Shown piece by piece: positions 23,849 through 37,400 of a DNA stretch of 64,000 nt. The first letter of the stretch is position 1. Every line of letters begins with the position of its first letter. Made by a program: the position numbers and the translations under genes. Source of the stretch: Rotaria macrura (taxonomy: Eukaryota; Rotifera; Eurotatoria; Philodinida; Philodinidae); the NCBI GenBank assembly GCA_900239685.1, contig OENT01000530.1, positions 31,028 to 95,027 on the forward strand, in the 5' to 3' direction. The notes under the pieces are model-generated. The model saw nothing but the letters and a program-made list of their open reading frames with translations, did not search any database and was not told the DNA's origin.

Positions 23849-24847
23849 ATGACGGTTCGTATTGTAACCTATAATCTGTTAGTGCCCATCTATGCTGAGC
23901 AACCAGATTATTATTCGAAATCCCAACCTCAGTTTCTTAAAACCGATTATCGATGGAACTTGATTCAATCACAGTTAGAAGAAGAAATTGCCTTGAATGA
24001 CAACACAGTGATTTGCCTACAAGAACTTTGCCTCACTCTATTAACCAAAGTTGAATTACTTTTTCGCCGACTCAACTACACATTGTTTCATAATCTGTAT
24101 GGTAAATATTACAATGATTATATGGGCGTGGGCATAGCAGTTCCTATTTCGATGCAGGTTAATTCCATTTCTTACATCAAAATTGCAGATTTCTTATACT
24201 CGGTTAATAAGCGAATTAAGGAGCAACCAAGTACCTCTACATGGACCCAAGATGGTTCACAGTCCGTCACGACCGACTTAGAACGGTCAGTCTCCGATCC
24301 TTGGGAAACCGCCATGGCCAGACGCAATACGCTGATTTGCTTACAAGTTGTAATCGGTGGTAAACCTCTGCTTATTGGTACTTACCACATGCCTTGCGCT
24401 TATGAAGAGCCGGATGTTATGATGATTCATTCTACTGTAGTGAAGGACATGATGTTTAAATTGGCCATTGACAAAAATTTGGTTTTAGCAGGAGATTTCA
24501 ACTTTTTACCATCGGATACTTCGTATCGAATGATGACAGAGTCAGGTTATGCCGGTGGTATCCTTCCAGAATCCAAGACTTTTTCGGTTTTGTATCAACC
24601 TTATACAAACGAAGTATTGAAGAGCGCCTATCGCGAGAAGAATGGAACCGAACCACTTCACACAAATTTTGTAGATTCGGAAAGTTCAGCTAGGTTTTGC
24701 GGTACACTCGACTATATCTTTTTTTCTGGTGATCTCATGGTCGAAAAAGTGTTGCAATTACCAGATCAACCAGCAAGCGAATCTTATCCTGATGAGACAC
24801 ATCCTTCGGATCACCTGATGATCGCGGCATCATTCCGATTTTTATAG
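23849..24847 (+). CDS. Endonuclease/exonuclease/phosphatase (EEP) family enzyme
   Basis: 332 residues in one exon from ATG 23849; the open frame upstream is better read as a short 5' intron ending TTTTTTTCAG at 23841. EEP hallmarks appear in order: TYNLL (Asn9), CLQEL (metal-binding Glu59), GTYHMPC (His180), AGDFNF (Asp216/Asn218), FCGTLDYIF (Asp288) and HPSDHLMI (catalytic SDH 320-322). All catalytic residues are present, so it should be an active Mg2+-dependent phosphodiesterase. The TYNLL and TLDYI forms are closest to the CCR4/nocturnin/Angel/PDE12 side of the family (deadenylases and related), rather than APE1 or DNase I. No transit or signal peptide is clear. Substrate cannot be decided from sequence alone. 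Confidence 0.92.
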   Translation: MTVRIVTYNLLVPIYAEQPDYYSKSQPQFLKTDYRWNLIQSQLEEEIALNDNTVICLQELCLTLLTKVELLFRRLNYTLFHNLYGKYYNDYMGVGIAVPISMQVNSISYIKIADFLYSVNKRIKEQPSTSTWTQDGSQSVTTDLERSVSDPWETAMARRNTLICLQVVIGGKPLLIGTYHMPCAYEEPDVMMIHSTVVKDMMFKLAIDKNLVLAGDFNFLPSDTSYRMMTESGYAGGILPESKTFSVLYQPYTNEVLKSAYREKNGTEPLHTNFVDSESSARFCGTLDYIFFSGDLMVEKVLQLPDQPASESYPDETHPSDHLMIAASFRFL

Positions 24848-24849
24848 AA

Positions 24850-26360
24850 AAGTGTTGATTTTTTCCTGGTAATGACTAAAAAAATAAATTATATCAACCA
24901 TGATCACACGAACTTTGAAATCAAATAGTCATTGAGTCGCTTGCTACACCAGTCAACGAGGGAAAATTAAGGATCGGGCGTGTACTCGTGAGTATGCCAA
25001 TGTAGATGGGGCGTGGGTGTGTTCATTACATGTCAAGGTACCCAACCTCTGAGCTGGTTTGCCACCTCTTCCCTTTGTGCAGAAAAGTTTCGCTTTTTAA
25101 GATTTTTTCCGCCTTTCTTCCATTATACCGCTATTTTCCGCTTTTTAATAAAAAAATGAAGTCAGGTTTTAGCATTTTTTTCAGTGAAGACGAATACAAT
25201 GCAACTGTATATCATTCATTGCGCTAATTGTATAACGTTGACCCCATTCAACGTCCTGTGCTACTAGGAAATACTGGATTTCTGATAAAAAAATCCGGCG
25301 TTGTTTTTGATCATTTTGAATTAAAACTGTCTTGTTCATTGTAAAATTCGGCGTTTTGGTGGTCATTAATCGTATAAATCTTATCTACAGACCATTTCTT
25401 ATGATATTTTCATGCAGTGCTATTGTAGAAAATGTGAAGATTTAAAAAAACGAAACTGAGCTTTTTCCTTGGTTGCCATTTTTTTTGCTTTTTACTTGTA
25501 AAAAAGCATTGCGTTTAAAAAGAACGTTTTTCAACAGTACGTAGATATCCTGCACTGTTAGTTAAGCAGGGGGCACTCGCTGCTATGTTTTCTTATTATC
25601 ACTATTGATTGCCCTGTCAGCTGAATGAAAGTGCAAATACTCAGATATTTTCCGATCAAAAAAGATTTTATTCACGAATACTATTGATGAAATAAAATAC
25701 TATTCTTCTTTCCACGGGTGGTCAGCTCTCATAATCAAGTTCGTTTGAGTGCCTACTCTATCATTTTTGTCAAATTTAATTAGAAAAGCTCAAATATGAA
25801 AATTCGGGATAAGTTCTATGTTAAAGAAACAGAGAGATAAAGAGAATGGATGAATATAAAAGCGGCGAGGCCGAAATAATAACAATAGCACTAATATTAC
25901 AGTGAGAGGAAAATAAGGTTGAATACGGAGCAAAGTAGGTTGTTGGAAGAAAGAAATTACGTCAATCAATCCGCTATATCTGCTTCATGGCTGTTTGGAA
26001 GGCATTTAATCTCTTCGATGTGTTATCTATTATTTCTCTGAAAATTAGTGAATAACGGATTGTGATGAGCAGAAGAAAAGTAGCTTAAGCCTTTTTAATA
26101 CCAAAAACTTTCGAGAACACTCTCCCTCTTTTTCTCCCACTTTTTCAATTTTTGTTGCCGCATTTTTCTGCTTTTTCAACAGGATGAGGTGGCAATGCTG
26201 CATCTGAGTCACAACTACACCTACATGATGATGCTGCCTACCTTCCTCTCTTCTAAAATTGTGAAAATTGTTCGCCCGCATTTAAATGGAGGCACGAAAA
26301 TTTTTATTTTCAAATCCATTAGTTGAATACTAATGTTAATTTAAATTGGTTTCGGAAAGT
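24850..26360. other. Intergenic, no gene recognised
   Basis: Between the EEP gene and the convergent MORN gene. Contains GGGCGTGGGTGTG near 25008, another telomere-like motif. Nothing else stands out. Confidence 0.5.
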
Positions 26361-26364
26361 TTCT

Positions 26365-28170
26365 TTAATGCCAGCCAGCATAGTCTGGATTGGCGTATGT
26401 AATTTCTTCTTTTCTACCATCTTCATGATAAATCGTGAATAATCCACATTTATAGCCATCTTGCCATTCGCCTTCGTACACACACTTATCCTCAACGCTT
26501 GTTAGACGACCACGGGCAGGCTTCAAAAAACTCTGTGTGATACCTTCATAGACGTCGCCATCAAAATAGTGAATAACCGCATGATGATCGTCTTTCATAG
26601 TCCATTCGACCATTTCAATCTGCGGTGCCCATAGATCACGTTGCCAATGACTTGTATACTGCTGTTCATTGAATGGATTAAAGTAATAGGTGCCACGTTC
26701 GTGCGGATTGCCATTCTCATCAAATTGTCCCTGGTAGATGGTTCCATCTGGATAGTAGATTGTTCCTTTCCCATGTATTTTACCATTTTTCGACTCACCA
26801 AGGTAAAGACTGTCATTGCCGAGGTTTATTAAGGTCAACGACGCATCTTTATCAAACACCTTAGACTCTTCTTCTCCGCCATTGCCAGTTTTGTTGATCA
26901 TGTCACCCTCTTTCCACTCTCCTTCAACAGTTTGACCTGATTCAGTACTCGTTTCTCTACCGAACCCGTGCTGCATATCGTTTAAAAACGACCCTTTGTA
27001 GGATTTAGCACTTGTAGTTTGTGTTCCTTCTCCCTGTCGTTGCCCCTCAATCCATTCCCCATCATAGATCTGGTAATACTTAAAACGGATTAAATACTGT
27101 TTACCCTCTCCGTGACGTTTTCCATGCTTCCACTGTCCATCGTATGCTTCAAAACTGCCGCAGTTGTCTGTTCGAACGTAGATTCCGTATCCATGTTCTT
27201 TGTCATTAAGGAATTCACCTTGATACCACCACCTCGGTGTGTTGGTATTGCCGTTGTCAGCAAACTGCATCATCCCTAAGCCCTCTTTCTTTCCGTCCTT
27301 CCACTCACCATTATAAAGACTACCATCGTTTTGTGTGATTGGGATAAAAGATCCATCCTTATTCCATTCTTCTCCACCACTTTCATTGTAGTCATTTCCA
27401 TCGACCATCTGCCCTTCTTTCCACTCTCCACCAGCAATTTTGCCTGTCTGGTTATTTCCTAGTCGGCCGTACCCATCACGCTGATCGTTCGCAAATGAGC
27501 CGTTGTATGATTCCAATCTCGATACTTCCTTACCTTGTCCCTGGCGCACATCGTCCACCCATTCACCATCATAGACGCAACCATCGCAATCAATCCACTC
27601 ATATTGTTTCCCCTCCCCATGACGCTTCCCGTCTTTCAGTTGCCCTAAGGATGTTCGCATATCTAAGGTATAATAGTAGGTAGTGAGCGAAAAATCTTGG
27701 AATGATCGTTATCTAATTTACGTATAATCCCTGTCGTACACAACAGAGTGCCCTTTAGTGTAAATATATATGCCATGTCCGTTTCCTTTATCATCGGCGA
27801 ATTCACTTTCATACCATGAGCAATTATCAGCCAGCATCATTTTGCCATGACCCTCTTTCTTCCCGTTCTTCCACATTCCACAATACAATACGCCTTGCCG
27901 ACATATGTTCATTACACCAAAGCCATGCGGCTGATTATCGGCAAATTCTCCTTTATAAGTGAACCATTGCTTTCTGAGTTCACCTCGCCCATGCATTTTG
28001 CCATGTTGCCACTCGCCTACATAAATTTGAGAATTTGAAACCCAACAAGCCCAACCGTGTCCATGAGGCAAGCCTTGAGCATCGTTCTCGCCTTGATATG
28101 TGTAAGTGGCAGTATCAAGAGGCAATGAATAATGGCTGTCTTCAGTATATTTAGATGACGATGCAGCCAT
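26365..28170 (-). CDS. MORN-repeat protein, two exons, about 18 repeats
   Basis: Exon 1 runs from ATG 28170 to about 27725, exon 2 from about 27660 to the stop at 26365, with an intron of about 65 nt. Nearly the whole protein is MORN repeats (YxGxWxxGxxxGxG): for example YVGEWQHGKMHGRG, YKGEFADNQPHGFG, YDGEWVDDVRQGQG, YNGEWKDGKKEGLG, YQGEFLNDKEHGYG, YDGQWKHGKRHGEG, YLGESKNGKIHGKG and YEGEWQDGYKCG. MORN arrays bind membranes or act as scaffolds; no kinase or SET domain is attached. A block of about 150 residues in exon 2 is duplicated (see findings). The ATG at 27660 lies in mid-repeat, so it is not a start. The donor GTAAAT and acceptor TTAG give mismatched phases by one base, so the junction holds a 1-nt lesion, an error, or an unusual intron. 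Confidence 0.9.
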
Positions 28171-28229
28171 GTTCGAGGAATTGTACACAATGATGTGTGC
28201 GTGTATGATTGCAGAAAAACTGACACGGT

Positions 28230-30390
28230 GAAAGCACTATGTTATTAACTACTGATTCACTAACTTCAACAAGTGACAACAGAGAAAAAGTCAAGCACTC
28301 ATTAATACCCGCACAGTCACTGATGCGTAGAAGATAAATTCGTCGTAAAGGAAAGAACGACTAGAAATGCTGCGTTCTGATTTTTCTACTGTTGATTACT
28401 ATGTATTGTCCATGCTTGAAAAGAAGTGGAGAGCTATCAGCTATACACTGACACCTGATCATGCATATGATCGTCGTCATAAACGAATGATCACAACACA
28501 ATTTGATGAAGGAAGAAAAAATCTATGCATTCATTCATATTTTTCTGTCCATGTAGGTGAAGGGAAGAATGACAAGGACCCTGCTTGATCACTTTCGGCG
28601 TGTACACCGCTCACAGTGCACTGTTCATTGATATCAGCGTAGAGGGTCCATCTAATCTAGCAAGTCAACTCGATTTTTTTTTCATGCACTGCTAAAGTAT
28701 GGTTTTCAGACGGGTGCATATTGACAAACGTTGATTCTATTAACAAAGGTTTTTTGCAATCAAACTCGATTAATTTCTTGTGAATGTATCCAGTCAACAG
28801 TACGGCATTGATCATCGAGGCATCATTTATACCAGCAGATCAGATTTACAAAATCTCTCTCACTCACCAAGCAATGACTGGTGCCGGTTTACATGTTGAT
28901 CGAGTATACAATAATTAAGAAACTGGAAGGACATGGCAGTCTTTCAATACTTATATTCAAACTATATGGTACTTCTCGAACTAAAAGCTCATCACAAAGT
29001 TGTCAAAATGTAGAAAGAGATGATAAAATAAAAGAAGAAAAATCTCTTTGAACTTTTAACCTCCCACTCAAAAGATCTCTTGATATTACTCATTTTATTT
29101 CAATTGAATAAACATGTACCGTCACCTCTACCTCGTTCAAGATAGCGTGTGGTCGTCTTATGCGACCTTGTTCTTCAATATTTTTAAATGTACCAGAGGC
29201 ATTGTTGAGAGTTCAAGTTTGAATGCAGGTTTTTAGCTCTTTTATTTCCGTTCAAAAGAAAGAGCAGACATTGAAAGGAACGTTTCATCTTCTCCCAATG
29301 GAGACAGACAACTGGAAATGGTGACTGTTAGACTCTGATCCTTTCTTCGAATCCTCTATCACTTGTTAGAACATTTATTTGCGAAACAGAAGAATCAGGA
29401 AAAATCGTCGGCAATAATTGGAAAACGTGAACGATTACAGAAGATAATCTATACAAAGCCTAGAAATATCATTATTGCTTTTCAAAAAAAGAAAGCAACA
29501 ATGATACTTTTAGCAATTCTATGCTCACTCAACTCTTATTTCACTTATTGGATGCATCATTTCTGAAAAAAATCTCCTATGACAGTAGTCCCTGTCCATT
29601 AGAAAAACGTAGGTGACAGAACCTCGCTCGGATAGAAAAGGAGGTTCTTGTCCAGTTCAGTTATAACGCACGTTCATTGGTGAAGGATGCTGGTTCGAGC
29701 TTTCCATTCCATTCATACACGACGCACATCCTCATACTAAGCACAACCTCTTTGGTTCCTATGCACAATGTTTTAACTATATTTCTGTAGGGTCGAATAT
29801 GCAGAGCACTTTGAAGAATTTGACACATATTTGTGTTCGAGATACTCGATGTGTTCATCAAATTCTAAATTGCACTTGGTTACCTTCTCTCCAATAATAT
29901 GTTCGGAAAGAACTTTACAGAGTCAAACCTATGTATTTTTATGTACATCATTCAAGTTCAAAGTAATTGTTTGACCATCTCAACTCTCCATCTGCTTGAA
30001 CATGAAAGAAATTCTAATAAAATCTATCATTAGTTCTTGTTAAGTGTCAAAAGAGGAATATTTTAATATTAAAAACAATGTTTTGAATGGGGTAGTGAAT
30101 GTTTTTGAAGATGTTGCAGACACGCGAACTTTCATGCTTTTATTGTGTATATGCTATCGAAACTGATTAGCTATAAAAATTTAATGTGTGTTTTATTTAA
30201 TAAATATACACCTATAGATTTACAATAAAACAATAGAATTGACTAGAAATCGCCAACAAAAAATTCCTTGTTTTTACATCATGTAATTATCTTAATTAGT
30301 TCAGTGTCGAGTATCACAGATGCACGGAATCAGTTTATTAATACTCGTTCTATCACTGTTTATCTACCAAATAAATTCATCAAACATGAA
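28230..30390. other. Intergenic, no gene recognised
   Basis: About 2.1 kb between the MORN gene start and the 3' end of the LRRK-like gene. Open frames at 28367-28588 and 29363-29566 (+) are short and show no domain. Confidence 0.45.
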
Positions 30391-30399
30391 AAAATATTG

Positions 30400-33300
30400 T
30401 TAGAGAATGAAATCATCTAATGACCATGTTTGTAAGAAAACTGCATCGGATGAATATTTAGGTAATTGTGGAATTGCTTGACATGCTTTGGCTCCGTAAC
30501 CAACCGCTAACATGTAAGATACATTATCGAGATCAATATCATTAGTATTGGGTGTACTTAAGAGTGAAGCACGAGAAGATAATCTATTAAGCTGATGTTG
30601 TTCGAATTTTTCTTGCAAATATTTAAATTGAGTAACAAATCGACTATCATTGAATTCATTCGTCGTTGATGGCAAGAGAGCTGATGATGATAGTGAAAAT
30701 AAATGTAAAACTTGTTGATCATATGCATGAACAGTATATAACACTTGTGTAGATGATGGCTTCACTATAATTATATGACCACTGTTTAAACCAATAAATA
30801 CAAGCATACGAGTTGGTAAGATGGAATCAATAGTTAAATCATTTGATTCATCTAATAGGTTATAATAATGAAAAGACTTATTGAAAAAAAAGAAAATATC
30901 TCACCGTGTAATCGTTTGATAAATTGTGCGCAATCAATTTGATTCGTCATACGACGAGAAAGATGATTCCAAACGCATACATAGCTTGCTAAAAGTTATT
31001 TAATAATAGTTATTATTTAACGATGTCAAAGAATTAGTGTGCATTTCTTTGTTGACAGTATTGTTTCAAGACACAAATCTGCATTCATTGCTTAAGAAGA
31101 AAGTAAAATTGCATCAAACTCTTACTAAATACACGATCAATTGTCGATCTTTTTGGATGCAAATAGATATTTTTTCTATTATGGTTCTCTACCAAAGAAA
31201 TAAATCAATGTGTTCGAATACTGGCATCTGTTCATATTTCGGAATCGTTTCATCAATACAAAATTAGTTAATGAAATTGATCGGGTAAGGATTGTTTCAT
31301 TGCTGAGAGAGATTTACTAAGATTTTCATCTTAATTCTAGGGATCTGGAAGATTACCATTTCTTAATCACGGTTGAAAACCTTTAATGGTGTCTATCAGA
31401 TGCTTATTAGAAATTTTCATTACTTCCAGTCTCACTACTCTTTCCCAAACCACAAGTACTTTTATCCAAAAGTCGCTGATGAAAGAAAACAGTTTATTAT
31501 CTCTACTTAATCGTATGAACACTGTTCTATATTTATCCAGCACAGGTAGACATATGCAAAGCCAATTTTTTTTCAGCGATTCAAAATTGAATTTGTTTTA
31601 CTGTCATGTGATTTAGTGAATTCTCTTAGTACCAAGAGTTTTTTGCACTGTTAAGCCTTAAGTTCTATATATATATTTATTTATTTGCACACTAGTAATT
31701 CAGTTACTCAGAAATTGTAATTGTTGACAGGAGAATCAAACTAAATGAACAATTTCATCCGCATTGTCGATAAAATTAGTGAATTTGTATAATCTTAGTC
31801 AGCACATTAAAACGGTGTTAAAAATCATCTAGTTTTTGATGAGAAATATCATCGGAACCACTTTGAAGATACCGATTTCGACGACCGTCAATGACGTTAG
31901 ATGCATGCATAGATGAGACACAGTGCTAGAGAATGAACCATTACTAATTCTAGAAAGTTCATCATCCTTTTCGAAGCAATAAATATAAAAGAATGTCCAT
32001 GATCTACGCTCTTGACGAAGAAGATGTTCATTGATTTTCAACCCTCTAGGGGAGGAGGAGCCGGCTTTTGTCGGTTACTATGAATTTTTGAAGAATAGAA
32101 TCTTTATATTACTGGTATAATTAGAATTTAAGAATATGATAAATACTGAAAATGGTCTGATTCATTGTAAATTTTTATCTGATATAGTTTCGTACGTCAG
32201 TATATTAAAACTTCAATTCTAGCCGAAATGGCAAATGAGACTGAGAATGTTACGAAATTGATCTATGATTCTTAAGAGATAGGAGGAATTTCGACATACA
32301 CTATAAGTCTGCTTGTAAGGAGAAGAACGTCTTCTCGATACCACGTCGCATAGATTTTTATATTCGTTTTAATATGCAACTTTACAGAGACTGATAACAT
32401 GTATCCAATAAATGAATGGCTGCCTTTGTAATTGTTTAAAAAAAAAGTATTACACGAACCTTATTCAATGGAGTATTCGATTCTCAACTGAAAACGTGTT
32501 TTTTTAACTCTTCGCCATCGAAAACGGTCACGACATCCTTAATAAGATAATCGATCTGTGCTTATTGGAGAATTGTTATTAAATATATTCAAATAGAAGA
32601 AAATTTTAAGATGATTTCTTTTTCGTGTCTTTCGTTAGATCCTATTCCGATATGTACCTGTTTTCATAGCTGTCCAAATTGAATATTGATAAGATGAAAT
32701 TCTCGATACACAAAGTAAATGTACAGCACTTGATCCCGTTAATAAGTTATGAGATAATTGCACAGATAATTGAGCCGTACGAACATCAATAATACGTATA
32801 TTTCCCAATGAACAACCGCACCAAAGTTCGACACTAAAATTATTTTTAGAATTCAGTTTAGAAAATATACTCGAAATCAAATGCATACTTTCGACCACTA
32901 GCTGTTGGTAGTGCAAGAATTTTAAAGGTTGGTAATGATACATTAGCTATATAACGATAGCAAAGATCAACTGTTGATGACATTGTATGTCGAGATCTAT
33001 GTAAGAGTATGGATAAATCAATACTATATATTGAATTGTCTGATAGAAGTAGAAATATCAATGATGTATCAGGTTGACTAGTCATATGTACCGGATGACC
33101 ATGTTGTTGATGATGCACAAGAACAAATTGATTTAACTTTTGAAATGTTTGCGTACAATAAACTTGTATCATATTTTGACGATCAGCTAAAAGTACGACA
33201 TGATCACGCATATGATAATAAATCGAACGTATTTCACAATTGCCAAGATTGATTATCTAAATATTCAATTTAAAAAATGTGAAAAACAACGCATGTACAA

Positions 33301-34449
33301 TCATTGAGAATACTTTAAAACAATTAACACGAGAAGAAATTGAATTAGGAGTTATTGGGACGATCAAAAATACAAGATTCGTGTTCGTTTTCCAGAATGA
33401 TGTATGATTAATTTTACTGTTTCAAAACATTAGGAGACTTATGTAGTGAGTTTTGTGAAATTATATCGATTTTCTCTTTGAACAATTGATGATGCAAAAG
33501 CGTTTCTATTTGAAGCTGAAGCATAAACACTATCATACAGATACGTCTCTATAAAAACTTATAAACGAACAATGTCAGTACTTTTTACATCATTCGATAT
33601 AAACAATATCGATATTCAAATCAATTCATGCTTTTATAATCTCGTTTGACTACTGCTGATTATTACTAATCACATAATGCAATTGTGTCGAGTATAAAAT
33701 TTTTGAATCCAATCTAATCAAAATTTGAATATTGTCTAAATCTTTCTACGTCATAGAAAAACCTACGCTTGTCATACAATCACTCCTTAATGATGTAAAG
33801 AGTATAGCAACAATTTCGGCGTGAAGCAATAAAAACTAGGCACAGTTTAACATAATGACACTAGCTTAACTTCGTAATTTTGTGAAGCACGATCTGAAAC
33901 GAGTGTTGAAGACTCCACAAACCGTAAAAAATCTCTTCATACATGATAACTGATCATGTGCCACTAGAATTAAATGTGCCCAATTTAACGGTGCCTTGAG
34001 CGGAGGGTAAATATTAAACATTGATTGATAGTTATTGACACATCTTCATATCTTTCTATAGATAGATAAACATTTAAGTTCAATTCAAATATGAAATGTT
34101 TAGAAAACTATGGTTCAAATTTTGCCATGTACAAACAATAGCGCCGGAGGATATGGTGAATAACAGCTAGTTTATATCATCAGGAACAATGATAGTGAAA
34201 TTGATAATGAAAGAAATGCAATCAATGTTCAATTAGTGTTGATAAGAAGTATACACATTTTGAGAAAACTGTATGTTTCTAAGCAAACCTGTTGATTAAC
34301 GGCATTGAATTGATCATACGCAACAATAACAATAGATGATTGTTGTTCTTGTTTTGATTGTCGAATGAGCCAACAATCCGCAGTTGGAATATCAATATCA
34401 TCATCATCGCTATCATTTTCATAATTTTCAATATCTAAAGGAAATATTT
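30400..34449 (-). other. LRRK-like gene: C-terminal WD40-like exons 30-34
   Basis: Exons 34289-34449, 32889-33256, 32658-32833, 30905-30988 and 30400-30851. They give beta-rich WD40-like sequence such as DHVVLLADRQNMIQVYC, LWCGCSLGNIRIIDVRT, SYVCVWNH and MLVFIGLNSGHIIIVK, ending YSSDAVFLQTWSLDDFIL. Phases match across two long introns (1.03 kb and 1.67 kb). Open frames inside the 1.67-kb intron (31037-32041) do not fit and are left out. Confidence 0.85.
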
Positions 34450-37400
34450 CTCTTACGGATGAAAAACAAAACAACATTAAATTTATCTTTTACTTTCTCG
34501 ATAGGAAACAGTCGCCAATGTATTCGGATCATTAAATTCTTCTCGATTACCAATTTCAATAACATCCATTAGATGTCGAAATTCTAATGAACTTGATAAT
34601 TGATGAATTTCATTTGCTGACGGACGATCATTCGGATGTTCTGACCAACAAGCAACCATTGTATCAAGAATTAACGTTGGAGAGGATAATTCCTGAAAAA
34701 AACAAAAAAAACAATAATAACTAATTAAACATATTAGAATCAATTTAGACAAGAACTCATAGAAGATAATTTTTCACATGTGGAAGAGTTATTTAACATT
34801 TAGAAGAATTCTCTTTGGAATATTAAAACAAAGAACTTGTAGAATTACTTGTTCAGTTAACGATGGTCGCCAACCATGTAAAATCAATTCTCGTGCATGA
34901 TCACGCTTATTTCGACTGAATGGATGATTCAATGACAGACATTCATACATAAGCATTGAAAAAGAAAATATATCAGCCTATTGAAAAATAAAAACAATGA
35001 AATTTTCGTACATATATATATCTTAGTTATGCAAAACGTTGGAAACAAACTTTTTCGGTATATAATTCATCACCAGTAAATCGAACAATTTCCGGTGCAA
35101 TATACCCTAAAATTGATACAAGAAAAGGTGCATTTAACGAAATTTCATTTAAAATAATTATATAAATACCTTCAGTACCAGCAAAACCTTTCGTACCTAA
35201 TCCATACAAACTAAACTTATGATTAATAACGAACAAGGAAAACTTTTACCTATTGGTGTAAGTACTCGACTAATACTAAAATCTGATAATTTAACAAGAA
35301 CTTGTCCATTAGATGGTAAACGTGGTTGTGGCATATTCCAAACAAGAATATTTTCTGATTTAAGATCTAGATAAATTATATGGTTGTTATGTAAATGACC
35401 AATTGCACTAGCAATCTAAATCATATAATCCAATCAATGAACTTGAACAAAGCAATCCGAAAGACATACTTGACTAATTAATTTTTGATAGATAGTTAAT
35501 CCAAGTTGAGTATTTGTCCGTTTATATTCTTTTAATATCGATTCAAGGGATCCCATGGGTGCATAATGTAATATTAAACTCAATGGACGAATACATAGAC
35601 CTGCTAGTGGAACTATATTTGGATGTGAACCACTTGTTAACAATACTGAAAGTTCCTGTCGACAAGTTATATAAGCTTTACAAGCAGCACGCATTGGATT
35701 ACGAGTCCATTCTTTTGCAATATCACGCTAAAAAATCAATGCTAGAATTTAATTGATCTAGTTTATGGGATTTTGCATAATTAGTTACCAGAGATATCTT
35801 TTTATCATTTTCTTCATCTTTGTTTCCAGTATGTGTTTGATCAATAAGACCATTCGTTGTTGACGATTCAATCGGTACGAATGCTTTACAAGCAAGATCG
35901 ATAGTCGACTATATAAAAACAAGATTTTATCTGAAGAAATGTCCCTATTGATCGTTTACTTTGAATGATATCGCAGCAAAAACAGTACCGAATGTACCTT
36001 GTCCAATGAATTTTTTCAATTTAATTGTTTCGAATGGAATAATAAAATTATCCGATGATAGATCACAAAAAATCTAAAAATCATATTTTGTTGTTCGTTA
36101 TTTTGATAGTCGAAAGTGAAAAAGAAATCGAACCAAATCTGGTGCAATATTTTTCATAGAAATCTTCCCATGTTTGTCGCACGTAACATCTACTTGCTTT
36201 TCAATAGACATCATCAATGCTTCTAACCAAAATGTTTGACAAATAAAATTTTCCGATGGATTATTTTCATATAAACATTGGTGACATGGAATAAAACGAT
36301 TGACTAAATAATCACCTTTAGAATTTTGTACAAATCGAGTACCCATTTCGGGATACCAATCTTCTAGTAAAGTATCAAAATGAGCCATCAATATTGTTAA
36401 TATACGTCCGATTGTACTTTGCTGTACGATTAATTCAATAATAAATGGATTTGAATCTTTATTTTCATCATCATTTGAATCAATGATCATTTGTAAATCA
36501 CTTGTACAAATTAAAATTTCGATTAAAGAACCCTGATCATTGAATGGTAAAATTTGTTTATTTTGTTCTTCGTCGGTATGAAATTGAAAAGTCACATGTA
36601 AATAAGAATATGAAATATCATCATCCATAGTCGATGATGTTAAATTAATATGATTTATTCTTAAGAGACAACAATCATAGTAGCGAAGTTCTAAACCTGT
36701 TTGACAAACAATCCATGAACATTCAGCTAGAAGAATACTTTTAAGTTTTTCATTTGTAGAATTTGATTGTAAATCAACAAGAAAATAATTTGTAAAAGCT
36801 TTTTGTAATTGTTTATCTCCCAACAAACGTGTAAATAAACGTGACCAAAAACAAGTTGGAATAAATATTAAATGATAGTAACGACGTATGTATGAAAATG
36901 CTTCATGATCATCTTTATGTATGCGTGCTAAATATTTTAAATGTAATGAAGTTGATTTTGTTGAATCGTCTTTTGGTAATAAATTCAAATGTTCAATTTG
37001 ATTAGAATTTTCTTTAAATTGAATAACACTTGATGATGATATTATTGATGCACGACAATGACTCGACTAAAATTTTAAAGGAAATACTAATGAAGACAAT
37101 TAGTGTTTTGTTTTTCTTTTACCATTGTATTGAGACTTAATTGAATTGGAAGAAGTGATGGAAATATTAAATGTTGATTATCCCATGTTATTGCAAGATC
37201 AAATTTATGTAACAACGGTAGTATAACGGCCATACTCTTCATTGCTGATTTATTTGTATCGTCGAATGCCATTGATAGTTCGCTGATTTTCATAAGTCCT
37301 ACATTGAAATGAAATTTTCGATCGACGTCATTTTAACAAACACTAATAGAAATCCACGAATTTTGAATTCTTTCAAGTTTCTGAGTGCTCAATTATAATG

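Noticed and set aside
29690-29720. GGTTCGAG similar to a tRNA T-loop
   Set aside because: No acceptor stem, D-arm or anticodon arm could be folded around it.
31829-32041. 70-codon minus-strand frame inside the LRRK-like gene
   Set aside because: Phases join exons 32 and 33 directly; including this frame would break the reading frame and it has no WD40 pattern.
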